Shown: positions 20,570 through 30,043 of the stretch, in pieces
Layout: each line of letters starts with the position of its first letter
How positions within the stretch are numbered: position 1 is the stretch's first letter
Source of the DNA: an uncultured Alphaproteobacteria bacterium
GTDB lineage: Bacteria; Pseudomonadota; Alphaproteobacteria; Methylaequorales; Methylaequoraceae
Direction of reading: 5' to 3'
Length of the DNA: 64,000 nucleotides
Assembly (NCBI GenBank): GCA_902524895.1
Contig: CABZFH010000006.1
Location: 1 to 64,000 of the forward strand
Notes under the pieces: model-generated
Told to the model about the DNA's origin: nothing
The model's input: only the letters and a program-made list of their open reading frames with translations
Databases searched by the model: none
Program-made: the position numbers and the translations under genes

Positions 20570-20887
20570 TTATTTAGTTTGAGCGTTTAAATACGCTGCT
20601 AAATTTGCTATTTCATCATCTGTAAGCGGCATAGCCATCATAATCATGAGAGAAGAATTGGGACCTATTTTAGTCCCAGCTCTGTACGTATTTAAACGAT
20701 CTTTTAAATACGCAACCTCTTTACCAGCAATTTTAGGATAACTAGCTAACCCCATACCCGCTGGTCCATGACAATTACCACAATTTTGAGAATATCTAGC
20801 TTCACCAGCGTTAATATCTCCAGAATAAGCAGTATTTGAAAACGTGAAGAATAATAAGTTCGCCAATATAATAATATGAGATTTCAA
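20570..20887 (-). CDS. Class I c-type cytochrome, exported (TTG start)
   Basis: Signal peptide, CGNCHG heme-binding motif, distal M (MMAMPLTDDEIANLAAYLNAQ); GGAGG SD before TTG. Confidence 0.9.
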   Translation of the reverse strand: MKSHIIILANLLFFTFSNTAYSGDINAGEARYSQNCGNCHGPAGMGLASYPKIAGKEVAYLKDRLNTYRAGTKIGPNSSLMIMMAMPLTDDEIANLAAYLNAQTK

Positions 20888-20970
20888 ATTTCCTCCACGA
20901 AATTATATGAAAGCTATTTAAACAAACCTAAAGTCAATTTAAATAACAAATTTATTATTAAAGTAGATAT

Positions 20971-20998
20971 TATTATGGTAATCTTCTGAAAATTGTCA
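20971..20998 (-). promoter_or_regulatory. Sigma70-like promoter of the cytochrome c / dehydrogenase pair
   Basis: On the minus strand TTGACA - 16 bp - CATAAT. Confidence 0.6.
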
Positions 20999-21074
20999 AG
21001 CATTAGTAACACAATTAAATCGCAAATACCTGGAATTATTTATAATATTTGAAAAAAAATTTCTCCGATGTTTT

Positions 21075-22238
21075 TTAACAAATTTCTAATTCAGAAGCAG
21101 TTATCCAACCACCACCTAATAACTGATTATTTTTGTAAAAAACACATGCTTGACCAGGTGCAATCCCGAATTCAGGTTTTTTGAGTTCAACAATCCCATT
21201 AGTGTTTGAAATAATCTTAATAGTAGCATTTATTTTTTTTTCACCAGATCTAATTTTGACGTCTGCCTCAAATGAATTATTAATTTCTTTATTAATCATA
21301 TTAATATTTTTTAAGTAAATTTTGTATTTCCTAAGATTGTCTTTTGAACCAACAACTAATTTTTTTTTTTTAGCGTCTATTTTTAAAACATAATTTGGAT
21401 TATGTTCTAAATTTCCTTTGATACCTCCTATCCCAATTCCTTTTCTCTGACCAACAGTATAATTACTAATACCATTGTGTTTGCCGAGGATATTACCTTT
21501 TAAATCAATAATCTCTCCTTCATTATTTTTTTTTTTTCTTTTATTGTTAATAAAATCTCTATAATTCCCTTCAGGCACAAAACAGATATCTTGACTATCT
21601 GGTTTGTCAGCGTTACCTAATTCGAAAAAATCCGCTATCTTTCTAACTTCGTTTTTTCTTAAACTTCCTAATGGAAATCTTAAAAATTCTAGTTGTGAAA
21701 CTGTAGTTGCAAACAAAAAATAACTTTGGTCTTTTTTGTAGTCATTAGCTTGATACATTTGAATCGAATTTCCATTAAAAGTTGTCTTCACATAATGCCC
21801 AGTAACAAGAACCTTAGCACCTAAATTTTTTGCAAAATCGATTAAATCATTAAATTTTACTGATTCGTTGCATCTTATACAAGGAATAGGTGTTTCACCA
21901 CGCAAATAACTGTTTGTGAAGTCATCTATTACAGATCTTTTGAATTCTTTCTGTAAATCAATAATATAATGTTTAAATCCAAATTTTTTTGCAACATTAC
22001 GTGCGTCAGCAATATCAACACCAGAACAACATGTTTTTGTTTTGTTTACAACTTTTTTAGACTGATGGAGTTGCATTGTTACTCCAATTACATTGTAGCC
22101 GGCTTGTTTCAGTAAAACAGCTACAACAGAAGAATCAACCCCACCTGACATTGCAACAACAATTTTTTCGCCAGTAGGCGGTAAATTATTTTTTTTTATA
22201 AAATCTTCATAATTGATTTTTATCTTATTCTCTTTCAT
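21075..22238 (-). CDS. mnmA: tRNA-specific 2-thiouridylase MnmA
   Basis: KIVVAMSGGVDSSVVAVLLKQAGYNVIGVTMQL; PDSQDICFVP; start set to internal MKENKI. Confidence 0.95.
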   Translation of the reverse strand: MKENKIKINYEDFIKKNNLPPTGEKIVVAMSGGVDSSVVAVLLKQAGYNVIGVTMQLHQSKKVVNKTKTCCSGVDIADARNVAKKFGFKHYIIDLQKEFKRSVIDDFTNSYLRGETPIPCIRCNESVKFNDLIDFAKNLGAKVLVTGHYVKTTFNGNSIQMYQANDYKKDQSYFLFATTVSQLEFLRFPLGSLRKNEVRKIADFFELGNADKPDSQDICFVPEGNYRDFINNKRKKKNNEGEIIDLKGNILGKHNGISNYTVGQRKGIGIGGIKGNLEHNPNYVLKIDAKKKKLVVGSKDNLRKYKIYLKNINMINKEINNSFEADVKIRSGEKKINATIKIISNTNGIVELKKPEFGIAPGQACVFYKNNQLLGGGWITASELEIC

Positions 22239-22425
22239 CAATCCAAGCCATTTGAATAGATTCCAAAATTTTTTCGTTTGAAGCATTTTCGTCATCTTCA
22301 AATTCATCCAGAGTGGTTATCCATTTATGTAAGTCTGTAAATCTCAAATTAATGTTATCTGCGTCTGGATACTTTTCCTCTAAAGCAATTGCAATATCTG
22401 CTGTGTCTGTCCATTTTAATTTCAT
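22225..22425 (-). CDS. iscX: Fe-S assembly protein IscX
   Basis: KLKWTDTADIAIALEEKYPDADNINLRFTDLHKWI..LDEF; isc operon position. Confidence 0.93.
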   Translation of the reverse strand: MKLKWTDTADIAIALEEKYPDADNINLRFTDLHKWITTLDEFEDDENASNEKILESIQMAWIDERE

Positions 22426-22428
22426 ATT

Positions 22429-22761
22429 TTATTCAACGTTTATATTTCTTGTTCCGCTTGGCAAATTAACCTTCAAACCATCTAATTCGTCAGTCATTAT
22501 TATCTGACAACCTAATCGTGATGTGTGAGTGAGACCATGCGCTAAATCTAACATATCCTCTTCTTCTTCAGTTGGATCTTCTAATCTATCAAAATCTTTT
22601 TTATCAACGATTACATGACATGTCGAACACGCTAAAGAGCCCTCACAAGCTCCCTCAAGATCGATATGGTTTTTGTGGGCTATTTCAAGAACTGAAAGAC
22701 CTGATTCGCATTCAATCTCTTTTTCTTTACCATTAGGTTCAACAAAAATTATTTTTGGCAT
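22429..22761 (-). CDS. fdx: 2Fe-2S ferredoxin, isc type
   Basis: [14 protein letters not shown] and [16 protein letters not shown]. Confidence 0.95.
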   Translation of the reverse strand: MPKIIFVEPNGKEKEIECESGLSVLEIAHKNHIDLEGACEGSLACSTCHVIVDKKDFDRLEDPTEEEEDMLDLAHGLTHTSRLGCQIIMTDELDGLKVNLPSGTRNINVE

Positions 22762-22776
22762 AATTAATCTCCATAA

Positions 22777-24588
22777 TCATAATTTATCATAATTTTTTCC
22801 AATTAAAGCAGATTTTATTTTTTGCTTTACCCTCTTTTCAGAAAAACTCTGAGTTGCAAGATCAAGTTTTTTTAAAAAGTCTAATATACCTTCTCTATTA
22901 TCTTTTTGGATTTCTTTGCTTAAAAGTTTTATGTATGAATTTATTTTGTTTAACTCTTCAGCTGAACAGATTTCTTTTAAATCTGAATCCATTGATTGTA
23001 ACTCGTTTATAAATCTTATGGCATCAACCTTTGATTCCTCCAATAGTCTTTCTTGCATGTCTAATGACGAATTTTTTATACTTTCTTCAATCATTATTCT
23101 CATTTGATCAATTTCCAAGTTAAATGTTGTTTTTACTTCTAGTTCTTTCTGAATAGCACTCGATTTATCAGTAGCACTTACGCTCAACAAACCATTAGCA
23201 TCAACCATAAATCTAACATTTATCCTTGGAATTCCTGGAGGTTTTGGTTCAATCCCATCAAGAACAAATTCACCCAAAGTTCTGTTATACTTAACCATTT
23301 CTCTTTCTCCTTGAAGAATGTGAATTTTAATTGCAGTTTGTCCTTCTTCATATGTAGTAAATTCTTGCTCTTTGACAATTGGAATTGTTGTGTTTCTATG
23401 AATTATTTTTTCCATCAAACCACCCGCTGTTTCAATTCCTAAAGATAATGGGGTAACATCTAATAGTAAGTTTTCAGTTCCATTTACAAGTCCATCAGCA
23501 TGGAGTGCTGCTCCCTTTGAAACAACTAGATCAGGATCAATATCTGAAAATATTTTTAGTTGAAATCTTTCTTGAATTTTTGAAATAAGAATTTTTAATC
23601 TCGTCGATCCACCTACTAATATAAAGCCATCAATTTCATTTTCTTTTAAGTCCGATTCTTCAAGAACTGCCGTTGAAATTGAAATTGTCTTGTCAAGGAT
23701 TTCAGATATGGCCATATTTAAGACTTTTTCTGTGATTTCTAAGTTTATTTGTTTTTTATCTATTTCTAAAAATTCATTCAAAACTGTTTCTTTTTGAAGC
23801 TTTTCTTTTAAAAGCTTTGCTTTTCTAACCAAAATAACTTTATTATTTTTAGATAAATCTTCAAATCTTAAGTTAAGAAAATCCTCTGCAATCTTACACG
23901 CGAATAATTTATCCAAATCATCTCCTCCTAAAAAAGGATCTCCACCTGTTGAAAGCACTTTAAAGACTCCGTCCGTGAGCTTTAATATAGAAACATCAAA
24001 AGTTCCACCTCCTAAGTCATAAACAAAGTAATTACCTCTGGTTTTTCTTTCTAGACCATAAGCATAAGCAGCTGAGGTTGGTTCATTTACTAGTCTTAAT
24101 ACTTCAAAACCAACCAATGAAGCGGATTGTTTGATAGCAAATCTTGACCTTTCATCGAAATATGCTGGAACTGTAACAACACATTTTGATATTTCTTTAC
24201 CAAGAAAACTTTCACAACAATTTTTTAAATACTTAAAAATAAGTGACGACACTTCAATTGGAGAAAGTTTTTGTTTATGATTGCCATAAATTTTTTTTGC
24301 GTCAGGATTTTCAACAAAATCTCTTTTAATTGAAAAAATTCTATTTTCTAGTCCATTTTTTATTTTTTTTTTAATTTGGTTTCCAACAAAAACATCTGAA
24401 TCCTTAAACAAAACAACTGAGGGAATTATAACTTCACCAAATTCATCAGTTATCATAGTTACGTTTCCGTCTATTTTTACTGAACAAACACAATTAGTTG
24501 TTCCAAAATCAATTCCGATACAGAATTTTTTTTCGCTTTCTGTAGTTTGTTCTCCTCTTATTGGTTCTTCAATTTGTAAAAGTGACAT
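22777..24588 (-). CDS. hscA: Fe-S assembly chaperone HscA (Hsp70 family)
   Basis: [31 protein letters not shown]; isc operon position. Confidence 0.95.
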   Translation of the reverse strand: MSLLQIEEPIRGEQTTESEKKFCIGIDFGTTNCVCSVKIDGNVTMITDEFGEVIIPSVVLFKDSDVFVGNQIKKKIKNGLENRIFSIKRDFVENPDAKKIYGNHKQKLSPIEVSSLIFKYLKNCCESFLGKEISKCVVTVPAYFDERSRFAIKQSASLVGFEVLRLVNEPTSAAYAYGLERKTRGNYFVYDLGGGTFDVSILKLTDGVFKVLSTGGDPFLGGDDLDKLFACKIAEDFLNLRFEDLSKNNKVILVRKAKLLKEKLQKETVLNEFLEIDKKQINLEITEKVLNMAISEILDKTISISTAVLEESDLKENEIDGFILVGGSTRLKILISKIQERFQLKIFSDIDPDLVVSKGAALHADGLVNGTENLLLDVTPLSLGIETAGGLMEKIIHRNTTIPIVKEQEFTTYEEGQTAIKIHILQGEREMVKYNRTLGEFVLDGIEPKPPGIPRINVRFMVDANGLLSVSATDKSSAIQKELEVKTTFNLEIDQMRIMIEESIKNSSLDMQERLLEESKVDAIRFINELQSMDSDLKEICSAEELNKINSYIKLLSKEIQKDNREGILDFLKKLDLATQSFSEKRVKQKIKSALIGKNYDKL

Positions 24589-25162
24589 TATTTTTAATAT
24601 CTTTTTGTAGTTTTTCTAAATAAGAAATTTTAACAGTTAATTTTTTTGCATTCAGAAGTTGCTCTTCAATAAAATAATTATTTAATTTTTCAACATCCTC
24701 TTCGATTGTTTGGTTAAGTTCATTTATTAGATTGTCTTTTTCTTTTTGACAATTTATGTTTTCTGCAACCTCTTGTAAATCTAAAACTTCATTCAAAACT
24801 TCTAAATCATTAAATGTTTCGCTTTCTTTGTTTTTTTCTCCTTTACATTTTAATAGCTCATTAGATCTGGATACAGGATTAACAAGAGTGTTGTAGGCAT
24901 TATTTAAATTAGACGAATGAATTTGCGCATAAAGAAGCTCTTTTTCTGTTGAATTTATAAACTTGTCTGGATGAAGCATCTTTTGAAGAGCATAATATTC
25001 ATATTCTAATTTTTTTAAGTTAATTGAAAAACCATAGTTTAAATTAAAAAGCTTAAATGAATCTAAATCTAAAGGTTTTTGAATAATATTACATTCAGAA
25101 CAAAAAAAACTAAATTTTTTGAATGTATTAGAGCAATTCCAACATTTAATTTCAGGATTCAT
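24569..25162 (-). CDS. hscB: Fe-S assembly co-chaperone HscB with N-terminal tetracysteine ribbon
   Basis: J-domain LQKMLHPDKFINSTEKE preceded by CWNCSNTFKKFSFFCSECNIIQKP. Confidence 0.93.
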   Translation of the reverse strand: MNPEIKCWNCSNTFKKFSFFCSECNIIQKPLDLDSFKLFNLNYGFSINLKKLEYEYYALQKMLHPDKFINSTEKELLYAQIHSSNLNNAYNTLVNPVSRSNELLKCKGEKNKESETFNDLEVLNEVLDLQEVAENINCQKEKDNLINELNQTIEEDVEKLNNYFIEEQLLNAKKLTVKISYLEKLQKDIKNNVTFTN

Positions 25163-25176
25163 TAATGATACAAATA

Positions 25177-25500
25177 CTAAACATGAAAAGATTCACCACA
25201 ACCACATCTGCCTTTTTCATTAGGATTGGTGAATTGAAATCCGGATTGAAGATCATCTTCAACATAATCCATTTTTGTACCAATTAAAAATAGGGTGGCT
25301 TTTGGATCTATATATATGTCGAATCCATTAGCTTTTATTTTTTCGCAAGATTCGTCGATTTTATCAACGTATTCTATAGTATAAGATAGTCCTGAGCAAC
25401 CTTTGGTCTTAATTCCAATTTTTATGCCTTCAGAAGGTTTTCCTCTTTCCTTGAGAAGCCTTAAAACCTGATTTTCTGCTTCCGAAGTCAATGTAATCAT
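25177..25500 (-). CDS. iscA: Iron-sulfur assembly protein IscA
   Basis: KTKGCSGLSYTIEYVD...CGCGESFHV. Confidence 0.95.
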   Translation of the reverse strand: MITLTSEAENQVLRLLKERGKPSEGIKIGIKTKGCSGLSYTIEYVDKIDESCEKIKANGFDIYIDPKATLFLIGTKMDYVEDDLQSGFQFTNPNEKGRCGCGESFHV

Positions 25501-25518
25501 AATTATAAATATTATAGT

Positions 25519-25908
25519 TTATTCGTTTATCCTATTTTTCTTTTTATAATCATTTACAGCAGCCTTTATGGCGTCTTCAGCTAATACTGAGCAATGAATC
25601 TTTACAGGTGGTAATGCTAGATGCTTTGCTATTTCAGTGTTTTTAATTTGATTTGCCTCATTAATGTTTTTACCTTTCACCCATTCGGTTATCAATGAGC
25701 TTGAAGCAATTGCTGATCCGCAACCAAAGGTTTTAAATTTAGCATCTTCTATAATACCTTTATCATCAACTTTAATCTGCAGCTTCATTACATCGCCACA
25801 TGCAGGAGCACCAACAAGACCTGTTCCTACTTTTTCGGAATCCTTGTCTAAGGAGCCAACGTTTCTTGGTTTCTCATAATGATCTATTAATTCTTTACTG
25901 TAAGCCAT
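25519..25908 (-). CDS. iscU: Fe-S scaffold protein IscU
   Basis: APACGDVMKLQIKV; FKTFGCGSAIASSS; LPPVKIHCSVLAEDAI. Confidence 0.97.
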   Translation of the reverse strand: MAYSKELIDHYEKPRNVGSLDKDSEKVGTGLVGAPACGDVMKLQIKVDDKGIIEDAKFKTFGCGSAIASSSLITEWVKGKNINEANQIKNTEIAKHLALPPVKIHCSVLAEDAIKAAVNDYKKKNRINE

Positions 25909-25928
25909 AATATACCTCTTATTAAAAG

Positions 25929-27149
25929 TTAGTGTTCAGCCCACTCAATTTTACTAATGTCAATCCCTTCTTGGGCCATCTCCCAAAGTGGACTAAGGGA
26001 TCTCAATCTGTTAACTTCTTTAACAATGTCATTTACAGATTTATCAATTTCTTTCTCAGTTGTAAACCTTCCTATGCCAATTCTTAAACTAGTATGGGCA
26101 AGTTCCTCTTCGACTCCTAGAGCTCTCAATACATATGAGGGTTCCAAAGAAGCTGAGGTACAAGCAGAACCTGATGAAACAGCTAAATCTTTAATACCCA
26201 TCATTAATGATTCACCTTCAACATATGCAAAACTTATGTTTAAATTTCCTGGGATTCTAAATTCTGAGGAACCATTTAAATAAACATCTTTACACTTGCT
26301 AGTGATACCGTCGTAGAATCTATTTTTTAAGTAAATCAGTCTTTTGTTTTCTTCATCCATTTCATTATAACAAATCCTACAAGCTTCTCCCAAACCAACA
26401 CATAAAGCTGGCGAGAGGGTTCCAGAACGCATTCCTCTTTCTTGTCCTCCACCACTCATCATGGCTTTTATTCTAACTCTAGGTTTTCTTCTAACATATA
26501 ATGCCCCAACACCTTTAGGACCGTAAATCTTATGACCTGAAATACTCATAGCATCAATGTTCATTTCATCTACATCAATCTTTATTTTTCCTATTGCTTG
26601 AGCACAGTCCGTGTGAAAGAAGATGTTATTTTTCCTGCATAATTCACCAATTTCTTTCAGGGGTTGTATTACACCAATCTCATTGTGAACACCCATTATT
26701 GAAATTAATAGAGTATTTTCCTTAATTGACTTTTGGAGAACATCAAGATCAATTAAACCGTCTTGGCGGACGGGTAAGTAGGTGATTTCGAAATTTTCAT
26801 TTTCGTTTAAAAACCTGCATGATTCTAACACACATTTGTGTTCGGTAACACATGTAATGATATGATTTTTTTTATCACCATAGAAATCTGCTATTCCTTT
26901 TATAGCTAGATTATTAGATTCAGTCGCACCCGACGTAAAAACAACTTCTTTAGGACTTGCGTTTATAATTTTTGCTACATGTTCTCTAGCAATTTCAGTA
27001 GCTTCTTCAGCCTCCCATCCATAAGAATGATTTCTAGAATGTGGGTTTCCAAATCTATCATTAAAGTAAGGAATCATTTTTTCCAAAACTCTTGGATCAA
27101 GAGGTGTTGTAGCTTGATAATCAAGGTAAATGTTTTTTGAAACTTTCAT
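25929..27149 (-). CDS. iscS: Cysteine desulfurase IscS
   Basis: [52 protein letters not shown]. Confidence 0.97.
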   Translation of the reverse strand: MKVSKNIYLDYQATTPLDPRVLEKMIPYFNDRFGNPHSRNHSYGWEAEEATEIAREHVAKIINASPKEVVFTSGATESNNLAIKGIADFYGDKKNHIITCVTEHKCVLESCRFLNENENFEITYLPVRQDGLIDLDVLQKSIKENTLLISIMGVHNEIGVIQPLKEIGELCRKNNIFFHTDCAQAIGKIKIDVDEMNIDAMSISGHKIYGPKGVGALYVRRKPRVRIKAMMSGGGQERGMRSGTLSPALCVGLGEACRICYNEMDEENKRLIYLKNRFYDGITSKCKDVYLNGSSEFRIPGNLNISFAYVEGESLMMGIKDLAVSSGSACTSASLEPSYVLRALGVEEELAHTSLRIGIGRFTTEKEIDKSVNDIVKEVNRLRSLSPLWEMAQEGIDISKIEWAEH

Positions 27150-27209
27150 AATTTATAAATAGTGATCAATTTTTTTTTTCCAATATATTTTGTTTTAAAT
27201 AATGTAACT

Positions 27210-27267
27210 GGAAACTGTTTCCCATTATTATAATTTAATGTAAGTACCTTTAAAGTCAAGACTTTAT
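27210..27267 (-). promoter_or_regulatory. Candidate iscS promoter/operator region with two palindromes
   Basis: GGAAACTGTTTCC (27210-27222), TATAAT -10-like on minus strand (27227-27232), TAAAGTCAAGACTTTA (27252-27267). Confidence 0.45.
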
Positions 27268-27325
27268 ATTAGAATAGTTCTAAACAATTTTTCACATTAT
27301 TAATTTTTATATGCTTTAAATTTTT

Positions 27326-27355
27326 TTATAAATACACCAATTATAAATACACCAA
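27326..27355. repeat. Perfect 15-bp tandem direct repeat, two copies
   Basis: TTATAAATACACCAA TTATAAATACACCAA in the cysE-iscS intergenic region. Confidence 0.9.
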
Positions 27356-27366
27356 GATATATTAAT

Positions 27367-27388
27367 TTGACAATTGGATAATTGCCAA
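27367..27388 (-). terminator. Hairpin just downstream of cysE
   Basis: On the minus strand TTGGCAATT-ATCC-AATTGTCAA, 9 bp including one G-T pair; weak U tract. Confidence 0.4.
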
Positions 27389-27392
27389 TACA

Positions 27393-28157
27393 TCACTTTT
27401 CCTTCTCTGATTCTAAATCTAATTTTTTTTTTATTAAAAAGTTTTTTTCTTGTAGTTTCATTTTCAAAATATCGCCTTCAATCTGTTTAATTTTAGAATT
27501 AAGTTCATGTAATTCGGAAAGCAGGATTGAAATACTTTTTTTATTAGGATCATCTATCCTCCCAGTTCTTATTCCATAAGGACTGAATGTGTTGATTGAA
27601 TTTTTCTCAAATTCATTTTTAACTTTTCTAGCTGGTATACCAATGTATGTTTGGTTATCAGGCACATTTTTGAGCACAACAGCATTAGCTCCTATTCTTG
27701 AGTTTTCTCCAATTGTTATTGCACCCAATATTTGAGCTCCAGAGCCAATAATTACTCCATTTTTTATTGTGGGGTGTCTTTTAACTTTCCTTTGTAGATC
27801 AGATTTTTCAGAAGGAGATATCCCTCCAAGAGTTACTTGCTGATACATTGTTACATCATTACCAACTTCTGAGGTCTCACCAATCACCAATCCTGCACCA
27901 TGATCAATAAAAAAACCACTCCCAATTTTTGCACTAGGATGAATCTCTATTGCTGTAAAAACTCTAAAGATGTAACTTAAAAATCTCGCAATGAATTTTA
28001 ATTTAATATTCCATAAAAAATGAGAAAGTCTATATCCAAATATAGCATGAAACCCTGGGTATGTAAAAATTACTTCAAAATATGATCTTGCTGCTGGATC
28101 TCTTGACATTGCTGCCCTAGCATCGCTGAGAATCAAAGTAAATAAATTTTTTGACAT
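27393..28157 (-). CDS. cysE: Serine O-acetyltransferase
   Basis: Left-handed beta-helix motifs: HPSAKIGSGFFIDHGAGLVIGETSEVGNDVTMYQQVTLGG. Confidence 0.95.
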   Translation of the reverse strand: MSKNLFTLILSDARAAMSRDPAARSYFEVIFTYPGFHAIFGYRLSHFLWNIKLKFIARFLSYIFRVFTAIEIHPSAKIGSGFFIDHGAGLVIGETSEVGNDVTMYQQVTLGGISPSEKSDLQRKVKRHPTIKNGVIIGSGAQILGAITIGENSRIGANAVVLKNVPDNQTYIGIPARKVKNEFEKNSINTFSPYGIRTGRIDDPNKKSISILLSELHELNSKIKQIEGDILKMKLQEKNFLIKKKLDLESEKEK

Positions 28158-28225
28158 AAATTATTTATTAATATAAATATATTTTATTTTTATTATGTCT
28201 CATTAAACGAGTCAAGTTTAGTTTT

Positions 28226-28855
28226 ATGCCAGAAGTATTCATAAATGGACCTGTCGGAAGAATTGAATCTAGATACACTCATAATATAAATCATAATTCA
28301 CCATCTATATTACTTTTACATGCTCATCCAGGTCATGGAGGAAATATGAACAATCACTTATCTGTAAAATTACATAAAAATTTTTCAGATTTAGGTTTTT
28401 CAAGTTTGAGATTTAATTTTAGAGGGGTAGGAAAATCAGATGGCGAACACGACGGTAGTGAGGGTGAGTTGGCTGATTCAGCAATTGCACTTGATTGGAT
28501 TCAAAACCAAAATCAAAGTTCAGACGAATATTGGATATGTGGAATATCTTTTGGTGCCTGGATTGGAATGCAACTCTTAATGAGACGTCCAGAAATAACA
28601 AAATTTATTTTAATTGGTCCACCTGCTGGAAAATATGACTTTAATTTTCTTGCCCCTTGCCCAGCATCAGGCATAATTTTATCTGGTGATAAAGATTCCT
28701 TAATTGACCACTCTATTCTTTCTAGCTTAGTTAAAAAATTAAATTCTCAAAACAATATAATAGTTAAACATGAGATAATTAAAGGATCTAACCATTTTTT
28801 TACTAATCATGAAAATTCAGTTCAACAAAAAATTAACAACTATATTAAATCATAA
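28226..28855 (+). CDS. Alpha/beta hydrolase
   Basis: LLLHAHPGHGG; FRGVGKSDGEHD; GISFGAWIG nucleophile elbow. Confidence 0.85.
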   Translation: MPEVFINGPVGRIESRYTHNINHNSPSILLLHAHPGHGGNMNNHLSVKLHKNFSDLGFSSLRFNFRGVGKSDGEHDGSEGELADSAIALDWIQNQNQSSDEYWICGISFGAWIGMQLLMRRPEITKFILIGPPAGKYDFNFLAPCPASGIILSGDKDSLIDHSILSSLVKKLNSQNNIIVKHEIIKGSNHFFTNHENSVQQKINNYIKS

Positions 28856-30043
28856 AATATCTTTATTTGGATAAAATATATCACCACATTCTACTGGCTT
28901 TTTTGTTCCTGTTGTTTCTTTAAATGAAGATTTTAATTTTTTAAATTTTCTTATTGCTAAATAAGCAAAAGCTTGGGATTCAACAAAATCTGCGTTCCAT
29001 CCAAATTCATCAGAGGTGTAAACATTTTTTGTTAAGCTTTTTATATAATTTATTAAAGTTAAGTTTTTACTCCCTCCTCCACAAATAATCCATTTATTTA
29101 TTTTTTTATTTATTAAAGTTTGAGAATGTACGACAATCCTAGCAGTAAAGTTTGTAAGAGTAGCAAGTAGATCAAATTTATCAAAATTTAATTTATTTTT
29201 TACAAACTCATCAATTTTAAATTCAAAATTATCAAATGATTTGGGGATTGAATTGTTTACAAATGAAAACTTTAACCATTCATTGATAAGTTTATTTTGA
29301 ACTTTACCTTTTGCAGCCAATCGTCCATTCTCATCATAAGCAATATCAAAATTTGACCTGCAGTAAGAATCTATTAAAACGTTGCCAGGGCCAATATCGC
29401 TCGCAAACATCTTACCATTTTTTAAAATCCAAGTTGCGTTTGAAATACCCCCTAAATTAACTACGGCTAAATTATTCTGTTTGTCAAAAAAAATTGCTTT
29501 ATGAAATATCGGTACAAGTGGTGCACCCTGACCTCCACAATCAATGTCTGCTTGTCTAAAATTAGATACAAACGGAATATTAAAATAATTACTCAATATT
29601 TTAGCATTACCTAACTGGATTGAAATCTTTTTATTGGGTTTATGAATGAGCGTTTGACCATGAAAACCAATTATTTGTATTGTATCATTAGAAATATTAA
29701 AACTCTTTGTAAATAAATAGACTTTATTTTTTAAAAAATTTTCAAATTTTTTTTCTGTTGATCTATATTTTTGAGATTCACGAACTTCTTGAAAATTGTA
29801 ACTATTAAAGTAGATTATTAATTTTTTAATGTCATTTTTAAGTTCTTGTGAGTATTCATAAGTGATGTTATATTCACTATAAATTTTGTTTTTTCCATCA
29901 GATTTTATAAGTGAAAAGTCAATGCCGTCCATAGAAGTTCCTGACATAATCCCAAGTGATGTAATTATTTGTTCCAATTTGCTTACAATATTATGAATAA
30001 CAGTTTTATTAATCATATTACTGAGCGAGGTTTTTTTAATCAA
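28850..30043 (-). CDS. anmK: Anhydro-N-acetylmuramic acid kinase (true start may be TTG at 29977)
   Basis: LGIMSGTSMDGIDFSL; GFHGQTLIHKP; NLGGISNATWI. Confidence 0.93.
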   Translation of the reverse strand: MIKKTSLSNMINKTVIHNIVSKLEQIITSLGIMSGTSMDGIDFSLIKSDGKNKIYSEYNITYEYSQELKNDIKKLIIYFNSYNFQEVRESQKYRSTEKKFENFLKNKVYLFTKSFNISNDTIQIIGFHGQTLIHKPNKKISIQLGNAKILSNYFNIPFVSNFRQADIDCGGQGAPLVPIFHKAIFFDKQNNLAVVNLGGISNATWILKNGKMFASDIGPGNVLIDSYCRSNFDIAYDENGRLAAKGKVQNKLINEWLKFSFVNNSIPKSFDNFEFKIDEFVKNKLNFDKFDLLATLTNFTARIVVHSQTLINKKINKWIICGGGSKNLTLINYIKSLTKNVYTSDEFGWNADFVESQAFAYLAIRKFKKLKSSFKETTGTKKPVECGDIFYPNKDIL

